Shown here: positions 36,815 to 45,945 of the stretch, in pieces
Layout of the letters: each line of letters starts with the position of its first letter
Position numbering within the stretch: position 1 is the first letter of the stretch
Assembly: GCF_023715485.1 (NCBI RefSeq)
Contig: NZ_JAMBOF010000016.1
Coordinates: forward strand, 30,121-94,120
From: Mesobacillus subterraneus
GTDB lineage: Bacteria; Bacillota; Bacilli; Bacillales; Cytobacillaceae
Direction: 5' to 3'
DNA: 64,000 bases
The notes under the pieces: model-generated
Told to the model about the DNA's origin: nothing
What the model saw: the letters and a program-made list of their open reading frames with translations, nothing else
Database searches by the model: none
Made by a program: the position numbers and the translations under genes

Positions 36815-37756
36815 TTATTCTGCTTTAAAATTCAAATCCAGATTCTCTGGACGGTCTTCTGGACGGATTTCATCGAGTGGAACGAATACTTCGATGTGCC
36901 TGAACAAGTTTTCAAATTCCGCCGGCAGGTTGCCTCCGTATTCGCCGTCTAGATTCAATTGGACGGTTTCCCTTGAATGAACCTTAATCCTGTTCGCCTG
37001 AGTATAAATGACTCCCGGATCATTGATGTGCTCACCGCGGACGGCGAGTGTCGCAATCCTGATAAAATCAGCGAGATTCGTCTTCTTCAAAATCAATAAC
37101 GAAAACAAGCCATCGTTAATCGAAGAGTTTGGTGCCAGACGCTCGAAGCCGCCAACGGAATTTGTCAGCCCTACGAGGAACATCATTACTTCGCCTTCGA
37201 ATAGCTTCCCATCGTATTCAATGCTCACTTCTGACGCACGGATGGACGGAAGCATTTCAATTCCTTTTAAATAGTACGCCAGCTGGCCAATAACCGTTTT
37301 AAGCTTGCTTGGGACCTCATAGGTCAGTTCAGTCAGCCTGCCGCCGCCTGCAATATTTATGAAATATTTATCGTTGATCCGGCCCACATCAACCGGAATC
37401 GTATCGCCTTTAACAATGATGTCAACCGCCGCTTCGATATCCCTTGGAATATGGAGTGCGCGCGCAAAGTCATTGGTTGTTCCAACCGGTATGACCCCGA
37501 TCTTCGGTCGGTATTCCTGTTCAGCTATCCCATTGACCACTTCATTGATCGTGCCATCTCCCCCGGCAGCAATGACAAGGTCATAACGGCGCTCCACAGC
37601 AATTCTCGCTGCCTGAGTCGCATCCCCTTCGCACGTCGTGGCATGGCAGGAAGCTTCATAGCCTGCAGACTCAAGCTTGACCAGAACTTCTGCAAGATTC
37701 TTTTTGAAAATTTCACGCCCTGAAGTTGGATTATAAATTATTCTTGCTCTTTTCAT
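36815..37756 (-). CDS. dgkB: Diacylglycerol kinase (DgkB/YegS type)
   Basis: 313 aa. The GGDGTINEVVNG nucleotide-binding motif (VIAAGGDGTINEVV), the N-terminal RARIIYNPTSGRE and the C-terminal LDGEYGGNLPAEFE are characteristic of the soluble lipid kinases. DgkB returns diacylglycerol released by lipoteichoic acid synthesis to the phosphatidic acid pool. Start ATG at 37756 is supported by AGGATG 8 nt upstream and by the family N-terminus. In B. subtilis the ortholog lies downstream of gatCAB as here in outline. Confidence 0.93.
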   Translation of the reverse strand: MKRARIIYNPTSGREIFKKNLAEVLVKLESAGYEASCHATTCEGDATQAARIAVERRYDLVIAAGGDGTINEVVNGIAEQEYRPKIGVIPVGTTNDFARALHIPRDIEAAVDIIVKGDTIPVDVGRINDKYFINIAGGGRLTELTYEVPSKLKTVIGQLAYYLKGIEMLPSIRASEVSIEYDGKLFEGEVMMFLVGLTNSVGGFERLAPNSSINDGLFSLLILKKTNLADFIRIATLAVRGEHINDPGVIYTQANRIKVHSRETVQLNLDGEYGGNLPAEFENLFRHIEVFVPLDEIRPEDRPENLDLNFKAE

Positions 37757-38107
37757 ACCCATCATCCTACTTAATATGGTTTTTAAATTCCATCATTTTA
37801 CATCATAGCTCATATTCTTTATAGAGGCAATTGCCTACAATACTTTTCTACCGGATATATCATAAACCACTTTCTCTCTTTTTGCCAAAAAGAAACTTCA
37901 TTTTTAACCAAAGTGTATTTATTGTTAACTATTGTATTTTTCGAAAAACGCTTCCATTCACTCTATTTATTTTTTACAATACAGAGAGAATAGTTACATA
38001 AAATGGAAGATACCCCGGATGGCACTAGAACTCCACGAAAAATAATCTTTCATCTTCAAGACGAATTTAGAATAAAATTTTTTTACTAGACTAAAAGGGT
38101 GACTCTT
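37757..38107. other. 350-bp divergent intergenic region
   Basis: Separates dgkB (minus) from plsY (plus). AT-rich; contains ACTATTGTATTTTTCG (37928-37943), which resembles the ATAGTATTTTTCGC word upstream of the symporter gene at 38810. No promoter could be fixed with confidence. Confidence 0.4.
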
Positions 38108-38731
38108 ATGACTTGGATAATTCTTCTGGCTGCCTATTTGATTGGTTCGATCCCTACAGCCTTATTAATTGGAAAGTATTTTTTCAACGTCGACATCAGG
38201 GACCATGGCAGTAAAAACCCCGGCGCAACCAATACACTAAGGGTTATGGGCAAAAAGGCCGCGATTATCGTTCTGCTTGTAGATGTGGTAAAGGGAATGC
38301 TCGCTGCTTCGCTTCCGCTGCTACTCGATGTGCCTCTGGATCCGCTGTACTCAGGATTGATTGCCGTCATCGGCCACTGCTTCCCGATTTTCGCCGGCTT
38401 CCGCGGCGGCAAGGCGATCGCCACGACTGCTGGGGCGCTTTTGATCGTTGATTTCGGGATGTTTTTAGCGGTTTATCTGACATTTTTTGCAGTGATGTTC
38501 ATGACTAAGTATGTGTTCATGGGTTCGATTTCAGTTGGGTTCGCCATGCTGTTATATTCCTTTTTTTCGACCGAGATTAACGAACCTTTGATCTTTGCTG
38601 CTTTTATTGTATTTTTAATTTTCCTCCATCGTTCGAACTTACAGAACTTTTTTAATGGCACAGAACCTAAAATAAATGATAAAAAGGTGAAAGGCGATCG
38701 TCTTCCACCAAAGGATTCATTTAAATCATAA
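38108..38731 (+). CDS. plsY: Glycerol-3-phosphate acyltransferase PlsY
   Basis: 207 aa with five or six TM helices. PlsY motifs are visible: motif 1 HGSKNPGATNTLRVMG, motif 2 GHCFPIFAGFRGGKAIAT and the C-terminal FLHRSNLQNFFNGTEPK. It transfers an acyl group from acyl phosphate to glycerol-3-phosphate, starting phospholipid synthesis. The start at ATG 38108 (AAAGGGTGA upstream) is preferred to GTG 38099. It has a slightly unusual RGGK instead of KGGK; Bacilli often hold two plsY-like genes, so this may be the second paralog. Confidence 0.93.
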   Translation: MTWIILLAAYLIGSIPTALLIGKYFFNVDIRDHGSKNPGATNTLRVMGKKAAIIVLLVDVVKGMLAASLPLLLDVPLDPLYSGLIAVIGHCFPIFAGFRGGKAIATTAGALLIVDFGMFLAVYLTFFAVMFMTKYVFMGSISVGFAMLLYSFFSTEINEPLIFAAFIVFLIFLHRSNLQNFFNGTEPKINDKKVKGDRLPPKDSFKS

Positions 38732-38737
38732 ATCTCC

Positions 38738-38766
38738 AGCCCCTGGCATTTGAGCCATGGGTTTTT
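38738..38766 (+). terminator. Terminator of plsY
   Basis: CCCCTGGC pairs with GCCATGGG, followed by TTTTTC. Confidence 0.65.
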
Positions 38767-38836
38767 CTTTTCCCTATAAATATATTAATAAAGTAAATTA
38801 CTATTGTATGAATAGTATTTTTCGCAAAAAAATAGA

Positions 38837-38866
38837 TTGTTAATCATGAATATGAAATGATAGAAT
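38837..38866 (+). promoter_or_regulatory. Candidate SigA promoter of the proline symporter
   Basis: TTGTTA and TAGAAT with an 18-bp spacer, 60 bp before the start codon. Confidence 0.4.
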
Positions 38867-38926
38867 ATTATTTGTATTAGCAATATTTTTTTAATAATTT
38901 TTCACTATAACAAAGGGGGAAAGATT

Positions 38927-40402
38927 ATGTCCAATGAAATGTACCAAATTATTGCAATCGGGATATACATGGCCGCGATGCTTTACATCGGCTGGTATTC
39001 CTACAAAAAGACAAGTAATCTGACGGATTACATGCTTGGCGGCAGATCGCTTGGACCTGCGGTAACTGCGCTTAGCGCCGGTGCGGCAGACATGAGTGGA
39101 TGGCTATTGATGGGCCTTCCTGGGGGAATTTATGTAAGCGGTTTAGCGAATGCGTGGATTGCCATCGGGCTGACTGTCGGAGCCTACCTCAACTGGCTTT
39201 TCGTAGCACCTCGACTTCGTTCTTACACACATGTAGCCAATGATTCTATCACGATTCCTGGCTACCTTGAAAACCGTTTTAAAGATGACACTAAGCTGTT
39301 AAGAATTGTTTCCGGAATTGTTATCCTGCTCTTTTTTACTTTTTATGTTTCTTCCGGAATGGTTGCTGGAGCCGTCTTCTTCCAGAGCTCGTTTGACCTT
39401 GATTACCATACTGGCTTATTGCTCGTTTCCGCTGTCGTCGTGGCTTACACCTTATTCGGCGGCTTCCTGGCAGTAAGCTACACTGATTTCGTCCAGGGAT
39501 TGATGATGCTGCTTGCCCTTGTGCTTGTTCCGATTATTGGATTCGGCAAAACGGGCGGCCCTGCTGAAACCTTTGACACAATCCGTACTATCGATCCAGC
39601 GCTTCTTGACCTGTTCAAAGGCACTACTGTCCTGGGCATCATTTCGACTGCAGCCTGGGGACTTGGCTATTTCGGCCAGCCTCACATCATCACGCGCTTT
39701 ATGGCGATTACGACTGTAAAAGAAACAAAGAGTGCCAGAAGAATCGGGATGAGCTGGATGATTTTCTCTTTGCTCGGCGCGATTTTAACCGCTTTGATCG
39801 GTCTTGCCTATTTTACACAAAATCCAGACGTGAAACTGGATAATCCAGAAGCAGTCTTCATTGAACTCGGCCAATTGTTCTTCCATCCACTGTTCGCAGG
39901 CCTCATGCTTGCAGCAGTACTGGCAGCCATCATGAGCACGATTTCTTCTCAGCTGATCGTTACTTCAAGCGCTTTGGTTGAAGATTTGTACAAAATCCTA
40001 TTCAAAAAAGAAAAATCAGATAAGCAATTCGTCTTCTTCGGCCGCATGGCTGTCCTAATTGTTGCCATCGTTGCTGCTTCCCTCGCCTGGGTGCAGAACG
40101 ACACCATCCTTGAACTGGTTGCTTACGCTTGGGCTGGATTCGGTGCCGCATTCGGACCAATTATCATCCTGAGCCTGTACTGGAGAAAGATGACCAACTG
40201 GGGCGCGATCCTTGGAATGGTTGCCGGTGCAGCGACAGTTGTCATCTGGAGCAATGTCGGCTTGAGCGATGTCATGTACGAAATCGTTCCTGGCTTCATC
40301 ATCAACCTGATTGTTTCAGTGGTCGTGAGTTTGTTGACTTACAAGCCAAATCCTGAAATTGAAAAAGAATTCGATCTTAGTGTTAAGAACTTGAAATCAT
40401 AA
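38927..40402 (+). CDS. putP: Sodium/proline symporter (PutP/OpuE type)
   Basis: 491 aa SSF-family transporter with 13 TM helices. It opens YQIIAIGIYMAAMLYIGWYS, followed by LGGRSLGPAVTALSAGAADM and SGWLLMGLPG, and holds GYFGQPHIITRFMAI, all typical of PutP/OpuE. It imports proline with Na+, for use as carbon source or osmoprotectant; the latter fits OpuE. A P5C dehydrogenase is encoded at 53347-54894, but no PRODH is in this window. A very good AAAGGGGGAAAG ribosome binding site precedes the ATG. Confidence 0.94.
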   Translation: MSNEMYQIIAIGIYMAAMLYIGWYSYKKTSNLTDYMLGGRSLGPAVTALSAGAADMSGWLLMGLPGGIYVSGLANAWIAIGLTVGAYLNWLFVAPRLRSYTHVANDSITIPGYLENRFKDDTKLLRIVSGIVILLFFTFYVSSGMVAGAVFFQSSFDLDYHTGLLLVSAVVVAYTLFGGFLAVSYTDFVQGLMMLLALVLVPIIGFGKTGGPAETFDTIRTIDPALLDLFKGTTVLGIISTAAWGLGYFGQPHIITRFMAITTVKETKSARRIGMSWMIFSLLGAILTALIGLAYFTQNPDVKLDNPEAVFIELGQLFFHPLFAGLMLAAVLAAIMSTISSQLIVTSSALVEDLYKILFKKEKSDKQFVFFGRMAVLIVAIVAASLAWVQNDTILELVAYAWAGFGAAFGPIIILSLYWRKMTNWGAILGMVAGAATVVIWSNVGLSDVMYEIVPGFIINLIVSVVVSLLTYKPNPEIEKEFDLSVKNLKS

Positions 40403-40411
40403 TATCTACAG

Positions 40412-40446
40412 AAATGCCACAGAGCTTGTCTCTGTGGCATTTTTTA
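40412..40446. terminator. Terminator after putP
   Basis: AATGCCACAGAG pairs with CTCTGTGGCATT, loop CTTGT-type, then TTTTT. It can act on both strands, serving putP and the convergent small gene. Confidence 0.9.
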
Positions 40447-40731
40447 TACAGGAGTATTTTTCTGCTCCTTCAGCTTATTGCCTAGCAACCTGCGAAATCC
40501 CTCTCCAGTTTCCTTATTATTAATGATTTCAGTTGCATCAACACTGGCCAATATCACCATAATTACTTCACTGTGATTGAACAACTCTTTATACTCTTCA
40601 TTCTCATATAACATTCGAAACCAATCCAATGCTAACAATTTCTCCGTGTTCTGCTTCGCTTTTTTCTCAGAAAAATTAATCGGCATGGCATTGGCAGCAC
40701 TAAAACCTAACAACTCAAGAAGGTTCATCAA
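40444..40731 (-). CDS. Small protein, paralog of the product at 48304
   Basis: 95 aa, soluble, helical and charged. It shares a pattern with the protein at 48304-48591: KLLALDWFRMLYENEEYKEL here against KLKQYEWFKDIYEDEMYRRL there, then a shared IINN/MIRN ... RRLLG/LRLLD segment. I know no name for this family. The N-terminus (MMNLLELLGFSAANAM) is hydrophobic for about 16 residues. It is convergent with putP and shares the terminator. Confidence 0.7.
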   Translation of the reverse strand: MMNLLELLGFSAANAMPINFSEKKAKQNTEKLLALDWFRMLYENEEYKELFNHSEVIMVILASVDATEIINNKETGEGFRRLLGNKLKEQKNTPV

Positions 40732-40911
40732 ATCACCTCATCTTCTATTACCTAATCAATACGAATTGAGTATAGACTAAGTTTCATTTTTTTACATTTC
40801 GTGACAATCTGACAGGAAATTACACAACATCTATAGAATGATTAAATTAACAATCTTAGTCTGAAACATACCCGCCAAAATGGGAAAAATTGATATTCAG
40901 AGGGAAAAACG

Positions 40912-41646
40912 ATGAAGAGAAAGCTATTATTCTACGGAACGACTGCACTTTTGATCTTAACTGTATTGATTGCAATGGACCGCTATAAATTATATAAGGA
41001 AGAAAAGCCGCCAATCCCTGAAATCACGGTGAATGGCCAGGAGGTTACATCCATACTCGGCCAATATGATTGGCATGGCACAAAGACAAAGAAAATTGAG
41101 CCAATCAAAGTAATGGCCGGGATGAACCCAACAAAAGTGAAGGAAAAACAAAAACTACAAGTCTCATTCCCTCCAGGGTTGGAGCCTGCAAGTATGACAA
41201 TCAGCCAGGTGAACACAGCACCCGGTCTAAAGAAAAAGAGTGTGGAAGGGAATAGCATGCTGATTCCCAAAAGTCTCACCCCAGAAAGAATCTACTTTAT
41301 GATAAAGGCCCAATGGAAAAAAGATTACAGCACTTATTATGTAAAAGTCGATATAGAAGACTTGCCGCTTTTTTACGATTTTCTTTCGAAGGACCCTGAG
41401 AAACTTTCTGTTCTGGCGATTGTTCCACGTGGAGAGTCAGAAAAGTATGACATCCCTGACGAAGTAAAAGCAAAGCTCGATTCATTCCACATTTCAGATG
41501 ATATGGAAGGACTGAAGAAAAAATACCCTGAGCTGCTAACAAACCTAACACCTGTCTATATGATCTTTAATAGTGAATTTCACCAGCAGACCGTCGTGGA
41601 TAAGGAAACATTGATTAACCGTGTGTTGGATGATGGTCGGGATTGA
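40912..41646 (+). CDS. Membrane-anchored extracytoplasmic protein of unknown function
   Basis: 244 aa with a signal-anchor at residues 5-22 and a soluble domain. Landmarks are EKPPIPEITVNGQEVTSILG, DWHGTKTKKI (resembling a beta-rich ligand-binding fold) and a C-terminal helical part with LKKKYPELLTNLTPVYMIFN. A GAGGGAAAAACG ribosome binding site supports the ATG. Unrecognised family, alone between a convergent pair. Confidence 0.75.
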   Translation: MKRKLLFYGTTALLILTVLIAMDRYKLYKEEKPPIPEITVNGQEVTSILGQYDWHGTKTKKIEPIKVMAGMNPTKVKEKQKLQVSFPPGLEPASMTISQVNTAPGLKKKSVEGNSMLIPKSLTPERIYFMIKAQWKKDYSTYYVKVDIEDLPLFYDFLSKDPEKLSVLAIVPRGESEKYDIPDEVKAKLDSFHISDDMEGLKKKYPELLTNLTPVYMIFNSEFHQQTVVDKETLINRVLDDGRD

Positions 41647-41717
41647 AAGAAGGTCCTTCTGTAAGGGCCTTTTTGCTGCCTAACTCAAACTCGATATAGA
41701 AAAACAACTCTTGTAAT

Positions 41718-42379
41718 TCAATCAACCATAATCGAACCAACCCACTGGCTGGTCTTCGAGACGACCTCGAATGTTCGGTCATCTTTCCAGGCCGCCTTCC
41801 CCAGAAACCTCCCATACACCATCTCATTTGGTACCTCTTCAACTAGCACTTCCTCTTTTACCAACAAACCGTCTTTATCAAAAATCTTCCCTTTTAACTG
41901 AAACGAGCTTACAGTATGTGTACCCACCACTATAGCTGTATAATTCTTATCCGGACTCTTTTTAGGTGTGTTTTTTAATAGGAACTCAGCCTGATAATTA
42001 TGTTCCTTGATTTTCCCAAGCGCCAGTACGACCGGGGAGCATACTCCCACTTCAGCTCACGAAATACCAGAGCTATGTATTCATTAAAAATTTTCACATA
42101 CTCTACATACTTCTCTTCAACATTTCCACACTGCAAAAACTCAATCGGATTATATGGAATCTTCACCGTCAATCCAGTTTCTATCGAATATGGATCAATC
42201 TCCATTCCTTTTACCTTATCAAGACAGTAAACACTTAAATACCTGACATCCTCGGTCTTGATGCCTTTCAAATATCTGCCCAGCAACAATTGAAAGATCC
42301 GGGACTGATGATTAAAGCCCACCTCATTCTTTTTAGGCCTGTTAGTCATGTCCGATATAATGATTTCTTTTAGTTCCAT
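41718..42379 (-). pseudogene. Frameshifted paralog of the 43622-44329 gene
   Basis: Two frames, 41975-42379 and 41718-42050, together encode one protein of about 220 aa. Joined across the CCCC run at 42034-42037 they read WEYAPxVVLALGKIKEHNY, which aligns with WEHDVFNRITAEIKERNY of the intact paralog. Later landmarks (KSPDKNYTAIVV / SSPDRKYMAEVF; PNEMVYGRFLGKAAWKDDRT / PHELVFTQYLGDLKWVSDRT) also match. A one-base loss in the C-run is the simplest reading; a sequencing slip is the alternative. Confidence 0.75.
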
Positions 42380-42398
42380 ATATTACACCTCTGTGAGT

Positions 42399-43454
42399 TT
42401 ACCATTCTCTCCACTCTTCCGTTATGTCCCCATCCGGTTCCAAACCGGCTTCCTGCGCTTTTTCATCAATGAATTCATACAATTCTTCGCGTTCCAGCGT
42501 TTCGATGAAATAATCGAATTCTTCGTTCAACCTGTTAAATTCGGTTACTACTTCTTTTACCTTTTTCAATATTGCCTTTTCCGTCGGGGCTTTCATGGAA
42601 TTGAGAGAAGAGACATATTGCTGCAATGCCTTTTCCGAAGCGACTATAGCCTCCTCGGTGAACAGATCGTCTCCTTCCGCCATCCGCGCTCTCCATAAAA
42701 CAGTGGGCATTGTATTATCAGACCTTTGAATAGACATGATTTCTGCCTCTTCCTTCTTTACCGCAGTGTATTCTACCAACCGATGAGTGTAATGATTTTT
42801 CTGTGTAAAATATACATGTTCAATACTTTCACACGGATTTAAATCCCCATCAAGGACAGTAGTCCCCCAAAAGGATAGCATTCTTAATCCCGGCAATTGA
42901 TTGACAAACCCTATCGAAGCTATTTCCCCACAGTCCAACATACTTAAATTTTCTAATTCTTTTACCTCTGCAATAGGAAGGAAATCCTCGATTTTTTTGC
43001 TGTTCTCAATCTCCAAAACTCTTAGGCTTTTTGATAGATATTTAATATCCTTCAAATCATTAAAGGACCTTAAATAATATAGGCCCAGCATTTCAATGCT
43101 CTCCAATCCTTCAACACCCTTTAACGACGTGATATTAGACTGGATCAACTCCAGGGATTTCAGATTCTTAAGCGTTGAAAATCGTTCAAGAGTTTTCGAC
43201 TTAGGCTTGTAACCCCAAAGTCTCATTTCTTTTAAATTCCCTAGTGCTTCTATGCCTTTTGCTTTTGGCGGCAGCTTCCCATAAAACACTTCAAGTGAAG
43301 GGATTTTTTCAAAATCGATTTCCAGAGACGGTCGCGTTTCATTGATTGACAACGACTTTAGGTTTTTTAAATGGTATAGTCCTGTTACATCTTCTAAGTC
43401 TTCGCCCCCAAGGGAAACAATCTCAATGTCTGGACATTCATTTAAAAAATTCAC
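42399..43454 (-). CDS. Leucine-rich-repeat protein, probably cut off from its N-terminus by a frameshift
   Basis: 351 aa from a GTG at 43454. Six or more LRR units are visible (LKNLKSLSI, LGNLKEMRLWG, LKNLKSLELIQSNITSL, VKELENLSML, LPGLRMLSFWG), followed by a helical C-terminal domain of about 100 residues rich in Glu and Lys. It is similar to cytoplasmic LRR proteins of Bacillus that often occur next to polymorphic toxin or immunity genes; that is an inference. The coding signal continues upstream in another frame (43451-43609), so the true gene probably begins at 43609. Confidence 0.75.
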   Translation of the reverse strand: MNFLNECPDIEIVSLGGEDLEDVTGLYHLKNLKSLSINETRPSLEIDFEKIPSLEVFYGKLPPKAKGIEALGNLKEMRLWGYKPKSKTLERFSTLKNLKSLELIQSNITSLKGVEGLESIEMLGLYYLRSFNDLKDIKYLSKSLRVLEIENSKKIEDFLPIAEVKELENLSMLDCGEIASIGFVNQLPGLRMLSFWGTTVLDGDLNPCESIEHVYFTQKNHYTHRLVEYTAVKKEEAEIMSIQRSDNTMPTVLWRARMAEGDDLFTEEAIVASEKALQQYVSSLNSMKAPTEKAILKKVKEVVTEFNRLNEEFDYFIETLEREELYEFIDEKAQEAGLEPDGDITEEWREW

Positions 43455-43609
43455 TTGATCCAGCTCATAGCAATATCGATCTTATTAATCTGGTTTTCTT
43501 GAATATAGGCTATTGATTCCTTGATATTGTCTTCATTAATTTTCACTGATACTCCGCCGTCTTCATCAACCCGTATTCTTACGTTGCCAACCTTCAGGAA
43601 TCTGACCAT
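43451..43609 (-). CDS. N-terminal segment (52 codons) of the leucine-rich-repeat gene
   Basis: Begins MVRFLKVGNVRIRVDEDGGV and ends in IDIAMSWIK before a TGA that overlaps the GTG of the next frame. Its content resembles the usual N-terminus of this kind of LRR protein, and joining the frames near 43465 gives KIDIAM..ELDQVNFLNECPDIE, a continuous LRR-like strand. A separate 52-aa protein coupled through GTGA is possible but less likely because no ribosome binding site precedes the GTG. Confidence 0.5.
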   Translation of the reverse strand: MVRFLKVGNVRIRVDEDGGVSVKINEDNIKESIAYIQENQINKIDIAMSWIK

Positions 43610-43621
43610 AATGCACCGCCT

Positions 43622-44329
43622 TTAAATTTCCTCAACAAGCCACTTCGTTTTCCTTCCCCGATAAGTCATTGCCACTGTTCTATCAGAAACCCATTTTAAA
43701 TCACCCAAATATTGAGTAAAAACTAGTTCATGAGGTCTTTCCTGGAGAACTTTTTGGGTTTTTACCAAATCACCTGATTTATTGTCCCTGATATTCAGCA
43801 TTGCACTAAAATAGTCTATATCATGGGTACAAAACACCTCTGCCATATACTTTCTGTCAGGTGAGGATTTTTGTGCCCAAACATACTCATTTACATAGTT
43901 CCGCTCTTTTATTTCAGCTGTGATCCGGTTGAAGACATCATGTTCCCATGAATACTCATTCGCAACTTTGACGATTCCCTCATCGATTTTCTTAAGAATA
44001 TGCGTTTTCTTATCAAAATCGGATAAAGAAAAATATGAATCTATGTCCAGCTTTACCGAAACCTCTGTGAAACCATCTGTGGTGGTTTGTACGCCATCTC
44101 CTGGGGATTCCACACAATTGACCATTACCTTCTTTGACCTCTCAGTTGGAAAGCGGCCAAGCAAAAAAATGTATAAACTCGCGATGCACCTTACCTGGTC
44201 ACGGAACAGCATTCTTTTCTGCTTCCAATTCTCTTCATAATCAATGCGTATCGCTTCATCTTCAGTAAAAGAATGCTGGTTCATTAATAATTTGATTTGA
44301 TTTTCCTTTTCAATATAGGGCAAATCCAA
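43622..44329 (-). CDS. Intact member of the paralog pair flanking the LRR gene; unknown function
   Basis: 235 aa, soluble, with N-terminal coiled-coil-like sequence and a C-terminal half containing SSPDRKYMAEVFCTHDIDYF, PHELVFTQYLGDLKWVSDRT and AMTYRGRKTKWLVEEI. The start is uncertain: the TTG at 44329 is weakly supported, and homology with the other copy suggests that the protein could extend about 10 residues upstream, where no good start codon is visible. Family unknown; a role as immunity or accessory protein for the LRR gene is a guess from synteny. Confidence 0.65.
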   Translation of the reverse strand: MDLPYIEKENQIKLLMNQHSFTEDEAIRIDYEENWKQKRMLFRDQVRCIASLYIFLLGRFPTERSKKVMVNCVESPGDGVQTTTDGFTEVSVKLDIDSYFSLSDFDKKTHILKKIDEGIVKVANEYSWEHDVFNRITAEIKERNYVNEYVWAQKSSPDRKYMAEVFCTHDIDYFSAMLNIRDNKSGDLVKTQKVLQERPHELVFTQYLGDLKWVSDRTVAMTYRGRKTKWLVEEI

Positions 44330-44470
44330 ATCGATATCTCTGAGTAAAATAACGGCCTGCCCCCTTTTTGTGTTCTTAAGCTAATGATAGCACCCGCAAG
44401 TATGTAAGAATATGTATTTTATGAACTATTTTATAACGCAAATTCCCCTTTTTCCCGGGAAATATCGACA

Positions 44471-44500
44471 AAAAAAGCTGGCGACCATTCGCCAGCTTTC
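44471..44500 (-). terminator. Terminator of gatCAB
   Basis: AAGCTGGCGA pairs with TCGCCAGCTT, 4-nt loop, then TTTTTTT on the minus strand. Confidence 0.9.
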
Positions 44501-44504
44501 GCTA

Positions 44505-45932
44505 TTATCTCTTATTCAATTCCTCAACAAGCAATTTATTCACAAGCGGCGGGTTCGCCTGGCCTTTTGTAGCCTTCATGATCTGACCGACAAGGAAGCC
44601 TTTTGCTTTGTCCTTACCGCTTTTGAAATCCTCTACTGATTGCGGATTGGCATCGATGATTTCGGTAATGATCTTGAGCAGTGCGCCTTCATCAGAGATT
44701 TGGACTAGTCCTTTTTCTTTGACGATTTGCTCAGCGTTGCCGCCACTCTCGACCAATTCCTTGAAGACCTGCTTCGCGATTTTGGATGAAATTGTGCCGT
44801 TTTCGATCAGCTTGATCATCCCGGCAAGACCTTCTGGTGTCAACGCGGTTTCGTGAAGCTCTTTCGATTCAGCCTTCAGGTACGCTGAGAATTCTCCCAT
44901 CAGCCAATTGGATGCCTGCTTTGGATCTGCTTCAGCTTTGACAACCGATTCAAAGAAATCAGCCATTTCCTTCGATACTGTCAAAACTTCAGCATCATAA
45001 GCTGGCAGCCCCATTTCTTCTACATAGCGCTTTTTGCGCTGATCCGGAAGCTCAGGTATTTCCGCACGGACTCTTGCCTTCCAATCTTCATCAATATAAA
45101 GATCTGGCAGATCCGGTTCAGGGAAATAGCGATAATCATCGGATCCTTCTTTTACACGCATCAGGATGGTTGTGTTGGTCGCATCATCATAGCGACGCGT
45201 TTCCTGCTGGATTTCGCGGCCTGCGAGAATTTCCTGCTCCTGGCGTTTTTCCTCATGCTCAAGCCCTTTGCGGACGAAGTTGAAAGAGTTCAGGTTTTTC
45301 AGCTCAGTTTTTGTGCCGAGTTCCTTCTGGCCGACTGGCCTGATTGAGATGTTCGCATCACAGCGGAGCGAGCCCTCTTCCATTTTACAATCCGATACGC
45401 CCGTATACTGGATGATCGACTTTAACTTTTCAAGATAGGCATAAGCTTCGTCAGGAGTGCTTATATCGGGTTCCGATACGATCTCAACAAGCGGCGTGCC
45501 CTGGCGATTGTAGTCAACGAGGGAATAGCCGCTGCCATGCGTCAGCTTGCCTGCATCCTCTTCCATGTGGATACGGGTTATGCCGATTTTCTTTTTATAA
45601 CCGTTAACCTCAATCTCGATCCAGCCGTGCTCACCAATCGGTTTGTCAAACTGGGAAATCTGGTAAGCTTTCGGATTGTCCGGATAAAAATAGTTCTTCC
45701 TGTCGAACTTGGTATGCTCTGCCACTTCACAGTTCAAAGCCATCGCGGCCTTCATTGCGTAATCAACTGCCTTCTTGTTCACAACAGGCAGGACTCCTGG
45801 GTAACCAAGGTCTATGACAGTAGTATTTGTATTCGGCTCAGCACCAAAATGGTTCGGGCTCGCCGAAAAGATTTTCGAATCTGTTTTTAATTCAACATGG
45901 ACCTCAAGGCCAATTACCGTTTCAAACTTCAT
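44505..45932 (-). CDS. gatB: Aspartyl/glutamyl-tRNA amidotransferase subunit B
   Basis: 475 aa. Starts [20 protein letters not shown] with AAAGGGGTG upstream; the kinase/amidotransferase body contains [19 protein letters not shown] and [19 protein letters not shown], and the C-terminal GatB/YqeY domain is complete. With GatA and GatC it converts Glu-tRNA(Gln) (and Asp-tRNA(Asn) if present) to the correct amide. A longer reading to 46106 runs into gatA and is rejected. Confidence 0.97.
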   Translation of the reverse strand: MKFETVIGLEVHVELKTDSKIFSASPNHFGAEPNTNTTVIDLGYPGVLPVVNKKAVDYAMKAAMALNCEVAEHTKFDRKNYFYPDNPKAYQISQFDKPIGEHGWIEIEVNGYKKKIGITRIHMEEDAGKLTHGSGYSLVDYNRQGTPLVEIVSEPDISTPDEAYAYLEKLKSIIQYTGVSDCKMEEGSLRCDANISIRPVGQKELGTKTELKNLNSFNFVRKGLEHEEKRQEQEILAGREIQQETRRYDDATNTTILMRVKEGSDDYRYFPEPDLPDLYIDEDWKARVRAEIPELPDQRKKRYVEEMGLPAYDAEVLTVSKEMADFFESVVKAEADPKQASNWLMGEFSAYLKAESKELHETALTPEGLAGMIKLIENGTISSKIAKQVFKELVESGGNAEQIVKEKGLVQISDEGALLKIITEIIDANPQSVEDFKSGKDKAKGFLVGQIMKATKGQANPPLVNKLLVEELNKR

Positions 45933-45945
45933 CGTTTTCACCCCT

